The notes: generated by a model not told the origin, from the sequence alone. Shown: positions 1-6,739, counted from the first letter of the stretch. The stretch is 44,214 nt of DNA from Candidatus Aenigmatarchaeota archaeon (GCA_016185435.1 JACPNN010000004.1:137635-181848), one strand, 5' to 3'. Numbers and translations are program-made.

Positions 1-1
1 C

Positions 2-391
2 GTGCTGACCATTCCAGGCAATACCATTGAGTTCCAGCTTTCCCTATTGACATGGGACACCATCATCCTTACTCTCATCTTTTCCGGGCTAGTGGGCATT
101 TCCATTGGGATGCATGCATATGTGTCAGCAGTTAAGATATCTAATAAGGGAAGAGCTGTAATCAAGACTGGCGGAACAGGCTTTGTAGGTGTAGTGGCAA
201 CTCTCTTTGCTGGAAAACTCTGTCCTTTATGCCTGGCCACCATTTTTGGCCTGCTGGGCCTCGGTGCATCATCAGCGCTTTTTGTGTTTTCTTACAAAGC
301 TGAAATAATGGCTCTCAGCCTTGTTTTGCTTCTTGCCTCAATATATCTGGCCGGAAGAAGGATATCTGCATGCGAAAATTGCAAGAGTTAA
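2..391 (+). CDS. MerT/MerC-like CxxC membrane protein, 5' truncated by window edge
   Basis: Small polytopic membrane protein with about three hydrophobic segments left in this part. A Cys pair lies inside a membrane segment (KLCPLC, C74/C77 of the visible part) and a second pair at the extreme C-terminus (SACENC, C124/C127). It aligns end to end with the protein at 2849-3358, sharing an IPGN motif and the spacing from membrane CxxC to C-terminal CxxC. That paralogue has about 40 more N-terminal residues, so the GTG at position 2 is probably internal and the true start lies outside the window. The Cys arrangement resembles MerT, where a membrane Cys pair passes Hg(II) to a cytosolic pair. Metal or thiol transfer is inferred from this and from the MerA operon nearby. 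A DsbB/VKOR-like redox role is the alternative. Confidence 0.75.
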   Translation: MLTIPGNTIEFQLSLLTWDTIILTLIFSGLVGISIGMHAYVSAVKISNKGRAVIKTGGTGFVGVVATLFAGKLCPLCLATIFGLLGLGASSALFVFSYKAEIMALSLVLLLASIYLAGRRISACENCKS

Positions 392-450
392 AGATTTTGC
401 AAAAAGCATAGCAGTCTGCCATCCGAATGCAGTTTTACCGTCTCTCTGCC

Positions 451-702
451 CTAAGCGGCTACAGCCAAACCGAGCGCCCTGTCTATTGCAGGCCTATCGA
501 ATCCCACAATTATGGTGCCGTCTATATCGATAACGGGTATGCTTAACTGGCCTGACTTGTGCATGACTTCTTGGCCATACTTCTCATCGGATTCGACATC
601 CTTCTCAACGAAGCTGATGTTGTTCTGCCTGAAGTAAGCTTTTGCTTTCTGGCACCAAGGGCACCATTTTGCCGTGTATATGGTCACATTTTTCACTTTC
701 AT
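451..702 (-). CDS. Glutaredoxin/NrdH-like redoxin
   Basis: Eighty-three-residue thioredoxin-fold protein. The redox motif KWCPWC (C14/C17) follows the first strand, the cis-proline motif SIPV lies near residue 55, and the glutaredoxin-type ending GFDRPAIDRAL follows. Length and motifs match single-domain glutaredoxin-like proteins, which reduce disulfides or hold metals and act in the cytosol. A strong Shine-Dalgarno (GAGGAGG) stands before the ATG, and the upstream co-directional gene for a 42-residue Cys-rich membrane peptide ends 24 bp before the start, so the two are probably one transcript. It converges with the membrane protein gene ending at 391. The partner cannot be told from sequence. 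Confidence 0.88.
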   Translation of the reverse strand: MKVKNVTIYTAKWCPWCQKAKAYFRQNNISFVEKDVESDEKYGQEVMHKSGQLSIPVIDIDGTIIVGFDRPAIDRALGLAVAA

Positions 703-726
703 CTCAATACCTCCTCTTAGTTTTAC

Positions 727-855
727 CTAAAACACCTTTGCCGTTTTGCCAGCAAGGAATAATACCACAATCACGACTACCAGAAGCATCATCGCTTCGT
801 GTGCGCACATCCCATCCTTGCTTTTGCATCCGTCCATTGGGCACATATTGGCCAT
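727..855 (-). CDS. 42-residue Cys-rich single-TM protein
   Basis: Short gene reading ATG to TAG. The N-terminus has three cysteines (MANMCPMDGCKSKDGMC), followed by a hydrophobic stretch (MMLLVVVIVVLFLA) able to span the membrane, then a short basic tail. GGTGAT lies seven bases before the start, and the glutaredoxin gene follows 24 bp downstream on the same strand. The N-terminal CxxxxC...C layout suggests metal or thiol binding at the membrane, as expected in this mercury/thiol island. I know no named family for it. The coding call rests on the RBS, the clean TM design and the operon position. Confidence 0.6.
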   Translation of the reverse strand: MANMCPMDGCKSKDGMCAHEAMMLLVVVIVVLFLAGKTAKVF

Positions 856-951
856 AATATATCACCTGCAATCAGATTGTATGTGTCAATAAAATACACA
901 GGACTTTATGCTTCAACCTTGAATTTAACTGGATTGTCTCTAGCTTACAAT

Positions 952-1581
952 TCATGTCACATAGCCGTTTACCAGCATCCTGCCGAGGGGTGAGAGTTTC
1001 ACTATCACCCTTCCCTTTTCCTCTTCTGTTTCGACAAGGCCCATGGACTTGAGCCCTTCAGATTTTGGGGTGCCGTTTATATGGTAGCTGACGAGCGGCA
1101 GGCTCATCTTTGCCTTTTGCGAAAGCTGCTCCAGGCTTGAGCAGCAGTCTTTTTCATGGAACAAAATCTTGACAATCGCCATCTTCCTGTCTGATATCAT
1201 CTTATAGTAGCTGAACTTCATCACAGGCAACATCATCGGCTTGTTGTCCTCCACTGCCATGGCCTTTATGCCATTCACAAATGCAGCGCTTGTGGCAGCG
1301 CACTGCATGTTCCCGTCGCCAGTTGCGACATTTATCAGCAGGTTTTTCTCTGTCTTTGAAATCTGGGAAATGACCCTGAAAATCTCGTCCCAGATATTGC
1401 TTTTTATCCTTATTATGTCAACAGGTATGTGGAAGCGTTCCAGATCCTTTGCAGCGCTTTCGGCTTTAGCCAAATGGCTCTCAGGGGAAATGAGAATCAC
1501 CTTCTCCGTGGCAAACTCCTTTATGGCTATAAACAGAGCGTCAATGTTGGTGCCCACAGGCGCGACAATCGTGTTTTTCAT
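952..1581 (-). CDS. CARF-domain winged-helix transcriptional regulator (Csa3/HFX_2341-like)
   Basis: About 209 residues. The N-terminal half looks like a Rossmann-type CARF domain (IVAPVGTNIDALFIAI at the start, NLLINVATGDGNMQCAAT around residues 85-100). The C-terminal 70 residues form a winged helix (LEQLSQKAKMSLPLVSYHI... then a wing with VIVKLSPLGRMLV). This matches archaeal CARF-wHTH regulators, which are thought to bind cyclic oligonucleotides and control CRISPR or stress genes. I chose the ATG at 1581 because a TATA-like TTTATAAAG lies 25 bp upstream, giving a leaderless transcript; an ATG two codons earlier is also possible. No type III CRISPR genes are in the window, so its signal and targets are unknown. 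A Cys-rich small gene diverges from it. Confidence 0.72.
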   Translation of the reverse strand: MKNTIVAPVGTNIDALFIAIKEFATEKVILISPESHLAKAESAAKDLERFHIPVDIIRIKSNIWDEIFRVISQISKTEKNLLINVATGDGNMQCAATSAAFVNGIKAMAVEDNKPMMLPVMKFSYYKMISDRKMAIVKILFHEKDCCSSLEQLSQKAKMSLPLVSYHINGTPKSEGLKSMGLVETEEEKGRVIVKLSPLGRMLVNGYVT

Positions 1582-1677
1582 AATCAAGTAATTGATGTGT
1601 GCTTTATAAACTCATGCTTGAATATCAAAAACGTGTTTGATAGAATTCCATACTGCTCTTTGACCCTTAAGCCACAA

Positions 1678-1686
1678 GGGTTTATC
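1678..1686 (+). promoter_or_regulatory. TATA-like box for the 1707 small gene
   Basis: GGGTTTATC sits about 24-26 bp before the ATG at 1707, the spacing of an archaeal leaderless promoter. Confidence 0.4.
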
Positions 1687-1706
1687 TGGCCGCGCAAATA
1701 TTGCTC

Positions 1707-1835
1707 ATGGATGGAAGATGCATGGTGTGCAGCCAGGAGATAATTAGGAAGGAATGTGTTTGCTCGATTAAGGAAATGGCAATCGTGCTATGCAGACTGC
1801 ATGCAGACTCCTGCTTATGCGAGGCTAAAAAGTGA
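1707..1835 (+). CDS. 42-residue Cys-rich small protein
   Basis: Reads from ATG 1707 to TGA 1835 and has seven cysteines in 42 residues: CMVC near the start, CVC at 17-19, C29, and SCLC at 36-38. There is no hydrophobic segment, so it is probably a small cytosolic metal-binding peptide. A TATA-like element at leaderless distance supports expression. Its 3' half lies in a 96-bp duplicated block whose second copy (5127-5222) keeps the same frame and stop but lacks the 5' half. Function is not recognised; metal chelation is inferred from composition and from the MerA island around it. Confidence 0.5.
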   Translation: MDGRCMVCSQEIIRKECVCSIKEMAIVLCRLHADSCLCEAKK

Positions 1836-1869
1836 ACTCAGGCAACGGCATGTTTTGTTATTTCAAGGC
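1774..1869. repeat. 96-bp duplicated block, copy 1
   Basis: Matches 5127-5222 over 96 bp without gaps: 88 identities, with all eight mismatches in the first 53 bp and the last 43 bp identical. It carries the 3' half of the Cys-rich gene on + and the last codons of the membrane protein gene on -. A CTGCATGCAG palindrome lies inside this copy. Confidence 0.9.
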
Positions 1870-2307
1870 GAATCCGCCGAGCCTATGAATGGAGAAGATA
1901 ATGATCCCAATGGACAGGACCGTGAACAGCGGCGAATATGCCGTCAGGAGAATGCTCCCGCTCAAGGGCAGGAGTGCGCCAATGAGAGAAAAGCAGGCAG
2001 GGCACACACCGAGGACAAAGCCCAGCGTTGCACCCCCAAAGCCAGCGCTCACATCCCTCCTGTTACAATTGAGACACCTGTTTCTTGTGTAGAGATAGAG
2101 CGAGATGAAAAGCCCAAAGAGTATTGAGAAGACAAGGTACAAGGCCGTGTTGAGGGGCCTGTCAAGCAGTGTGAGGTACCATATTTTGAATGCAAGGGGT
2201 GTGGTTGTCATCTGGATGAGCGGCGTGAGCAGAAATATTCCTATGGCTGAGAAAATCCCTTGCAACGGCTTTTCAATCAGTGCTTGCAGTATGCGCATAT
2301 CTATCAT
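1858..2307 (-). CDS. MerT-like CxxC membrane protein, last gene of mer operon
   Basis: 149-residue membrane protein with about four hydrophobic segments. A membrane-embedded pair (VCPAC, C102/C105) follows a glycine-rich stretch, and a cytosolic-loop pair (RCLNC, C78/C81) precedes it. It is paralogous to the 5349-5828 protein (same CPAC context and C-terminal YLGAF/RLGGF ending) and more distantly to 2849-3358. The start ATG overlaps the TGA of the upstream lipoprotein gene by 4 bp, so translation is coupled. The final codons lie in the 96-bp duplicated block, in a different frame from the gene that ends in the other copy, so the C-terminus may have been set by that rearrangement. Probable role is membrane metal or thiol relay. 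Confidence 0.78.
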   Translation of the reverse strand: MIDMRILQALIEKPLQGIFSAIGIFLLTPLIQMTTTPLAFKIWYLTLLDRPLNTALYLVFSILFGLFISLYLYTRNRCLNCNRRDVSAGFGGATLGFVLGVCPACFSLIGALLPLSGSILLTAYSPLFTVLSIGIIIFSIHRLGGFALK

Positions 2308-2852
2308 TCCAACAACGGCTCCAGAACTGCTTTGGCAATGGAGTAGCCGAGCGGCTTTGTATCAATCCACTTAGTGACTCCCTGCCTGTCAAGCACGTAC
2401 TTGGTGTCGAGATACTGCACCTGGTAAGTCTTTGCCATTTCAGCTCCCTTCGCAACGTACCAGTCTTCTCTTCCGAAATTCCGTTTCCAGTTTAGCAACA
2501 GTCTGTCCATTTCATTATCATCTACGAACACGATAAGCACATTGAAGGCATTGCCGCCTCTTTCGTCATCATATTTTACAAGGCTCTGCGCCCCGACCTG
2601 GCACGGGACGCACCAGATGGTTGTGAAGAAGATGAACAGGGGTTTGCCCTGGAAGGTGGCTTTTGAAATTGTTCCATACTCAGGGTCTTGTAGACTAAAA
2701 TCAGGAGCAATCTGGCCTATGTTCAACCCAATATTCAGATCAGCAGGCAGAGTGTCATTCTGTGTCTGGTTTTTTGTTGCTTGGCTTGTAGAGCTGATGC
2801 ATCCGCTTACCACAAGCACTGATGCCATGGCTAATATCAGGAGAGCCTTCAT
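2304..2852 (-). CDS. TlpA/thioredoxin-like lipoprotein
   Basis: 182 residues from the ATG at 2852, which overlaps the stop of the upstream gene (ATGA). A lipoprotein signal peptide ends at LVVSGC (lipidated C18), followed by a Ser/Thr/Asn-rich linker and a TlpA/AhpC-type thioredoxin domain beginning IGQIAPDFSL. The active motif is WCVPC (C81/C84). It is expected to be anchored outside the cytoplasmic membrane and to exchange disulfides or hold metal ions. Its place between two CxxC membrane proteins in a MerA operon suggests it takes the role MerP plays in bacteria, or keeps the membrane Cys pairs reduced. It is not MerP-like in fold. Confidence 0.85.
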   Translation of the reverse strand: MKALLILAMASVLVVSGCISSTSQATKNQTQNDTLPADLNIGLNIGQIAPDFSLQDPEYGTISKATFQGKPLFIFFTTIWCVPCQVGAQSLVKYDDERGGNAFNVLIVFVDDNEMDRLLLNWKRNFGREDWYVAKGAEMAKTYQVQYLDTKYVLDRQGVTKWIDTKPLGYSIAKAVLEPLLE

Positions 2853-3358
2853 ACTTTCACCCCACAGGAGACACAGCTCCTGACAACTTTTCTGGAAGCG
2901 AAGTACAGAGACAATAGCACAAGACCCAAGGTGACGCTGACCATCTGCCACTGGTGCTGCACGAGAAACAGGATCGCTCCAGAGCCGAGGAACGGGAAGA
3001 TGGCAGCGATACAAGAGGTGCAGGTTGCGGTGCTGAATACCGCAGAAACGACAGAAGTGAATCCTGTGGCAACACCTTTGCCTGCTTCCACAGTAGCTCG
3101 CGATTTCGCCAGCTTGTAGATGTACAGCTGCATCGCTATAAGAAGGCCCATGCTGGCTGCAAGCACGGCCATCAGGAAAAGGCCCAGAGGTGGTGTAGCG
3201 CTGAGCTGCAGGGCAAGGTCATTGCCAGGAATTGTGACGACTGGCAGCATTATATAAAGGGCAAGCATTGCTACCGCTACTGCAACTGCCAAGGTTCTGT
3301 ACTTTCTGGTTTTCAGCACTTCTGCTGTGGCCCATGATAGCTGTTGAAGGATTTGCAT
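2849..3358 (-). CDS. MerT-like mercuric transport candidate
   Basis: 169 residues from the ATG at 3358, preceded by GGAG that overlaps the end of merA. It has four hydrophobic segments, a Cys pair in the third (ATCTSC, C113/C116) and a C-terminal cytosolic pair (SCVSC, C162/C165). The stretch from the membrane pair through GSGAILFL... to LYFASRKVVRSC parallels MerT (ACC...GFSGAWIG...ALFFAWRR...C). In bacteria MerT moves Hg(II) across the membrane and hands it to MerA. Here the gene directly follows merA, which supports the same job. The N-terminal extra segment makes it closer in size to MerC. The family call rests on motif comparison. Confidence 0.78.
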   Translation of the reverse strand: MQILQQLSWATAEVLKTRKYRTLAVAVAVAMLALYIMLPVVTIPGNDLALQLSATPPLGLFLMAVLAASMGLLIAMQLYIYKLAKSRATVEAGKGVATGFTSVVSAVFSTATCTSCIAAIFPFLGSGAILFLVQHQWQMVSVTLGLVLLSLYFASRKVVRSCVSCGVKV

Positions 3359-3360
3359 GC

Positions 3361-4773
3361 TTACTCCGTGCAACAGCTCAGCTTGCTCACGTCCTTGTAG
3401 AAGGACTGGGCCGCCAGCTTGATCGCCTCCGACAGAGTCGGGAACACATGAACGGTGTCAATGATGTCATCTACTGTAAGCTTGAACTTGACGGCAAGCG
3501 TGCCCTCGTGTATAAGATCTGCAGCATGGGGAGCCAGAATGTGAACCCCAACGATCTGTTTGGTCTTACTGTCTGCGACCAGTTTGATGATCCCTCTCGT
3601 ATCGCCAATGATGTGCGCCTTGGGAACGTAGGACAAGGGGATGATGCCGCACTTGCACCTGATGCCGTTTCCAATGGCTTGTGTATCAGTAAGGCCGACG
3701 CTCGCGACCTCGGGGTAGGTGAACACGGCTCGTGGCACTTCGGTGAAATTGATTTTCTTTCGGCTCTTGGTAAGAGCATTCTCAACAGCCACTGCACCTT
3801 CCTTGGCCGCAATCGTTTCGAGCATCGGCTCACCTATGACATCTCCTGCTGCCCACACGTGGGAGGCAGAGGTCTGCATCTCGTCATTCACCTCTACAAA
3901 TCCCCTCCCGTCCAGCTTCACCCCCGCCAGCTCTAGGTTCATGCCACCAGTATTCGGCTTCCTCCCCGTAGCAAACAGGATGTGGTCGGCCTCGACCTCC
4001 TTTGGCTTCCCACCCACAGAAAACTTCACTACCTTTTTGCTCCCAGCCTTCGCTAGACTGTTGATGCTTACTCCATTGTGGATTTCAATGCCTTCCTCTT
4101 CCAAATACTCTTGCAGGGCCTCAGATATTTCAGGCTCCTCTTCAGGGATTATCCTCTCGCTCCTCTGGAGCACGATGACCTTGGCGCCGAAATGCGCATA
4201 CATCTGGGCAAATTCTAATCCCAGAGCACGGCCTCCGATGACGCATAAAGATTCTGGCAGCTCCCTGAGACTGAGAGCTTCTTCATTTGTCAGGTAGCCA
4301 ATATCCTCAATACCTTTTACAGAAGGCACGTGAGCTCTGGCCCCTGTGGCAATGAGGAATTTTTCGCCTTGAAGTTTCCTGCCATCCACCTCCACCTCAT
4401 TTTTGGAAACGAACTTCCCAAGGCCTTCGATGTAGTCCACATGCTCAAGCCCCCTGAGGACATCCGCGTACTTATCTTTCCTGAACTTTGCCACTAGCCT
4501 GTCCTTCTGCTCAATCACTTTCTTGAAGTTCAGCTTGCCCTTCCCATATTGAATGCCCTCGAAGGAATGGCTGCTAGCTTTGTGGAAGAACGTTGAGACA
4601 GTAATGAGGTTCTTGCTCGGCAGGCAGCCCACATTGACACATGTCCCTCCTATCAGGGTCCCAGGGGTTGCATTGCTCCCTACCATTGCGGTTTTGATTC
4701 CGAGATCGTTCGCCTTGATCGCAGCTGCAAAGGCGGCGGCACCTTGCCCAAGGATTATGAGTTCGTATTTCAT
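3361..4773 (-). CDS. merA: Mercuric reductase MerA
   Basis: 470-residue FAD/NAD(P)H disulfide oxidoreductase that reduces Hg(II) to Hg(0) in the cytosol. It shows the FAD-binding GQGAAAFAAA near the N-terminus, the redox-active TCVNVGCLPSK (C45/C50), the NADPH-binding motif GGRALGLEFAQ, ATGRKPNT, the second FAD motif WAAGDV, and the dimerisation region with the diagnostic C-terminus KDVSKLSCC (C467/C468), as in Tn501 MerA. The N-terminal heavy-metal-associated domain of many bacterial MerAs is absent, as is usual in archaea. The start at 4773 overlaps the regulator stop (ATGA), making it the second gene of the operon. Confidence 0.95.
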   Translation of the reverse strand: MKYELIILGQGAAAFAAAIKANDLGIKTAMVGSNATPGTLIGGTCVNVGCLPSKNLITVSTFFHKASSHSFEGIQYGKGKLNFKKVIEQKDRLVAKFRKDKYADVLRGLEHVDYIEGLGKFVSKNEVEVDGRKLQGEKFLIATGARAHVPSVKGIEDIGYLTNEEALSLRELPESLCVIGGRALGLEFAQMYAHFGAKVIVLQRSERIIPEEEPEISEALQEYLEEEGIEIHNGVSINSLAKAGSKKVVKFSVGGKPKEVEADHILFATGRKPNTGGMNLELAGVKLDGRGFVEVNDEMQTSASHVWAAGDVIGEPMLETIAAKEGAVAVENALTKSRKKINFTEVPRAVFTYPEVASVGLTDTQAIGNGIRCKCGIIPLSYVPKAHIIGDTRGIIKLVADSKTKQIVGVHILAPHAADLIHEGTLAVKFKLTVDDIIDTVHVFPTLSEAIKLAAQSFYKDVSKLSCCTE

Positions 4774-5081
4774 GTCAGAACACCACACCTCTTCAGATGA
4801 TTCTGATACTTGCTGATATGCCTCTCGATGAGAGTGACCATAGGATAGACCGTGTCCTTGTTGAGGGAATAAATTCTTTGCTTTCCGTTCTGTTCCGCTG
4901 TGACAAAGCCGCAGTCTGCAAGGCACTTGAGGTTGCGGGACACCCTGCTCTGCTTGAATCCCAAGGCCTCGCAGATTTCGCCCACGCTTTTCGGTTTCCC
5001 TCCCTTCAGCAACTGGATGATTCCCAATCTTGTCCTGTTGGAGAAGGCCTTGAAGAACAGCCTGTATGGTTCATGGATCAT
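4770..5081 (-). CDS. ArsR-family metalloregulator of the mer operon
   Basis: 103-residue ArsR/SmtB winged-helix repressor: FKAFSNRTRLGIIQLL, then the recognition helix GFKQSRVSRNLKCLADCGFV and wing GKQRIYSL. Cysteines at 37, 53, 57 and 99 could sense thiophilic metal. It is the first gene of the merA operon. The start codon directly abuts a 16-bp palindrome and a TATA-like box lies about 26 bp upstream, so the transcript is probably leaderless and self-repressed. The archaeal mercury regulator called MerR in Sulfolobus belongs to this type. The inducer could also be arsenic or another soft metal. Confidence 0.9.
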   Translation of the reverse strand: MIHEPYRLFFKAFSNRTRLGIIQLLKGGKPKSVGEICEALGFKQSRVSRNLKCLADCGFVTAEQNGKQRIYSLNKDTVYPMVTLIERHISKYQNHLKRCGVLT

Positions 5082-5097
5082 ATTACAATTTTGTAAT
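5082..5097. promoter_or_regulatory. Palindromic operator of the ArsR-type regulator
   Basis: ATTACAA-TT-TTGTAAT is a perfect inverted repeat between the TATA-like box and the regulator start codon. A near-identical site (15 of 16 bases) lies at 6848-6863 before the CDGSH gene, so I read both as sites for this regulator. Confidence 0.75.
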
Positions 5098-5102
5098 ATA
5101 AC

Positions 5103-5110
5103 TATTTAAA
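5103..5110 (-). promoter_or_regulatory. TATA-like box of the mer operon
   Basis: Reads TTTAAATA on the minus strand, about 26 bp before the regulator ATG at 5081, with the operator between them. This fits a leaderless archaeal promoter that a bound repressor would block. Confidence 0.6.
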
Positions 5111-5126
5111 GGTTATCCGAAAAAAT

Positions 5127-5222
5127 AAATGGCAATCAGATTATGCAGACTGCATGAAGACTCCTGCTCATGCGAGTCCAAAAAGTGAACTCAGGCAACG
5201 GCATGTTTTGTTATTTCAAGGC
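5127..5222. repeat. 96-bp duplicated block, copy 2
   Basis: Second copy of 1774-1869 with the same length and eight mismatches. It begins at the in-frame ATG (aaATGGCAATC) inside the Cys-rich gene and ends within the last codons of the Zn-ribbon gene on the minus strand. Confidence 0.9.
5129..5188 (+). pseudogene. 5'-truncated copy of the Cys-rich small gene
   Basis: Nineteen codons matching the 3' half of the 1707-1835 gene in frame (MAIRLCRLHEDSCSCESKK against MAIVLCRLHADSCLCEAKK). It has four amino-acid differences and the same stop. The upstream CMVC...CVC half is missing. It could still be expressed, because the AT-rich mer promoter region lies upstream, but a remnant is more likely. 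Confidence 0.45.
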
Positions 5223-5346
5223 TGCAGCTGCTGTGCTCCCTGCACCACTTTTCGCACTTCTGGGCCAGGGACTTCTCTCTGTAATTGAATCCGCACGATT
5301 CGCACTGGTGGATTTCCTGTCCACTCTTGGTAATTGATTTCACCAT
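5191..5346 (-). CDS. 51-residue zinc-ribbon-like protein
   Basis: Reads from ATG 5346 to TGA at 5191. Metal ligands are HQCESC (C15/C18), then KCEKWC (C31/C35), H38 and C41, which suggests a compact zinc- or soft-metal-binding fold. It starts 2 bp after the stop of the CxxC membrane protein and is third in the DsbA-like operon. Its last ten codons lie in the 96-bp duplicated block. I know similar short CxxC...C..WC..H proteins only as uncharacterised archaeal genes; function is not assigned. Confidence 0.7.
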   Translation of the reverse strand: MVKSITKSGQEIHQCESCGFNYREKSLAQKCEKWCREHSSCSLEITKHAVA

Positions 5347-5348
5347 AA

Positions 5349-5828
5349 TCAAATATTAGCCTCAGCATTAATAGCTTTCCTGCTTTTCTGAAAGGCGCCA
5401 AGATAGTTGAGGGTTAACAAAAGGAGTGTGATGCTGACAAGGTTGAGTATTGTAGAATATGGTGAAAAGAAGGCGAAAGCGCTTGCAGGCAGGAACAAGG
5501 CCCCCAAAGAAGCGCAAGCAGGGCATTGGGCTATGAAAAGGCCTATCATGGCTGATGTTCCTGTAGCCCCTGCGCTCTTCCTTGTGTCGCAGGTTTTCGG
5601 CAGCTTCCAGACATAGAGCTGGTAGGATAATGCCGCTCCAAAAATAATCGAAAACAGAAGCAGCAAAAATAAGTTGGTTATTGGCACATGGGCAAACCAT
5701 ATGTCAAGGTTCTCTGCGATGAAAAGGACCTGGCTGTAGACATAGATGCTGAAAAACAGGAGGGCTGCAAGCACAGCAATGGCCGCATGCTTCCTTTGCC
5801 TGAGAACCTCTGCCAATTTGAAGGGCAT
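5349..5828 (-). CDS. CxxC membrane protein paralogue paired with DsbA-like protein
   Basis: 159 residues with four hydrophobic segments and a membrane Cys pair (QCPAC, C102/C105), plus a single loop cysteine (KTCDTRK, C80). It is the closest paralogue of the 1858-2307 protein. It starts one base after the stop of the DsbA-like gene, so the two are cotranslated. A membrane CxxC protein next to a DsbA suggests electron exchange as in DsbB/VKOR pairs, but there is no quinone-site motif I can recognise. Metal relay, as for the MerT-like paralogue in the MerA operon, is the other reading. Confidence 0.78.
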   Translation of the reverse strand: MPFKLAEVLRQRKHAAIAVLAALLFFSIYVYSQVLFIAENLDIWFAHVPITNLFLLLLFSIIFGAALSYQLYVWKLPKTCDTRKSAGATGTSAMIGLFIAQCPACASLGALFLPASAFAFFSPYSTILNLVSITLLLLTLNYLGAFQKSRKAINAEANI

Positions 5829-5829
5829 A

Positions 5830-6624
5830 TCAAACCTTCCTTAGCTCTTCCTCTATCATCTGCTGCCAGACATGGAGAGGCTGGGCTCCTACAATTCTTT
5901 TGCCATTGATTTCAAATGTGGGCGTGCCTGAAACGCCTTTGGAAACGCCTTCATTGTAATCATGCAGTATTTCTTTCTCGTATTTGCCTGAATTCAGGCA
6001 GTCATCAAAACCTGTGGAGTTGAGGCCCAGTTGTGCGGCAAAGCCTTTGAATATGCTCCTTGCATTGCTGTTCTGCCAATCGGCCTGCTTGCGGTAAAGG
6101 AGGTCATGGTATTCCCAGAACTTGCCCTTCTCGTTGGCGCATGAAGCAGCTTGGTGGGCCAGTATGGACTGTGGATGGTATGACGGGTTCTTAATGGTAG
6201 GCACAAATTCTTTGTAAATAAATTTGGCCTTGCCTGTCTTGATGTATCTCTCTTCCAGCTGGGGCAATGCCTGAATTGAAAATCTGCCGCAGAAAGGGCA
6301 CTGGAAGTCCTCGAAGCCCACAATGGTTACTTTGGCATCTGGATTTCCTCGTGAAGGATCTTCGGTGATAATGCCCTGATTGATTGCAGTGTGTGTGCTT
6401 TCAGGCAGTTGCTCTTGAACTGGAAATCCTGTGGGAGAGAGGAAAAGGATGTAGAAGGATCCTGCAAAAATGAGTCCAGCCAAAACACTAAGGAAGACAG
6501 TATTGGAGCGCTTGTTGTTGGAATTGGACATATGCATGGAATGCTTGTCTTTTGCATGCTGCCCAAGGCTTTCCCTGCTGCTGAAGGCCTTCCCGCAAAG
6601 TTTGCATGTCTCTGTTGCCATCAT
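5830..6624 (-). CDS. DsbA-like protein with N-terminal C2H2 finger and TM anchor
   Basis: 264 residues. An N-terminal C2H2-type finger (C7/C10...H23/H28) is followed by a transmembrane helix (about 43-62) and then a Thioredoxin_4/DsbA domain with active motif QCPFC (C109/C112), the cis-proline motif SGTPTFEING, and a further Cys pair (ASCANE, DDCLNS) that may form a structural disulfide. The layout puts the finger in the cytosol and the oxidoreductase outside. It heads an operon with a CxxC membrane protein and a Zn-ribbon protein. The start may be 6624 or the next ATG. It diverges from a tiny SEC-C-like gene. Confidence 0.87.
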   Translation of the reverse strand: MMATETCKLCGKAFSSRESLGQHAKDKHSMHMSNSNNKRSNTVFLSVLAGLIFAGSFYILFLSPTGFPVQEQLPESTHTAINQGIITEDPSRGNPDAKVTIVGFEDFQCPFCGRFSIQALPQLEERYIKTGKAKFIYKEFVPTIKNPSYHPQSILAHQAASCANEKGKFWEYHDLLYRKQADWQNSNARSIFKGFAAQLGLNSTGFDDCLNSGKYEKEILHDYNEGVSKGVSGTPTFEINGKRIVGAQPLHVWQQMIEEELRKV

Positions 6625-6696
6625 GACAGAAGAAGGGCTGGCGACAAATACCTTTGCTATAAGCCTTAAAGAAGCTCTTGAACCCTTTCATGCTAC

Positions 6697-6704
6697 TTAT
6701 AAAA
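6697..6704 (+). promoter_or_regulatory. TATA-like box for the SEC-C-like peptide
   Basis: TTATAAAA lies about 40 bp before ATG 6740. Transcription would start near 6726, just ahead of a GGAGGTG ribosome site at 6727-6733. Confidence 0.5.
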
Positions 6705-6739
6705 CGCAGCAAGACAGACTAGTATTGGAGGTGACCACT

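Noticed and set aside
5216-5401. 61-residue protein on minus strand
   Set aside because: Shadow frame. The frame from ATG 5346 gives a zinc-ribbon protein with clear Cys spacing and operon position.
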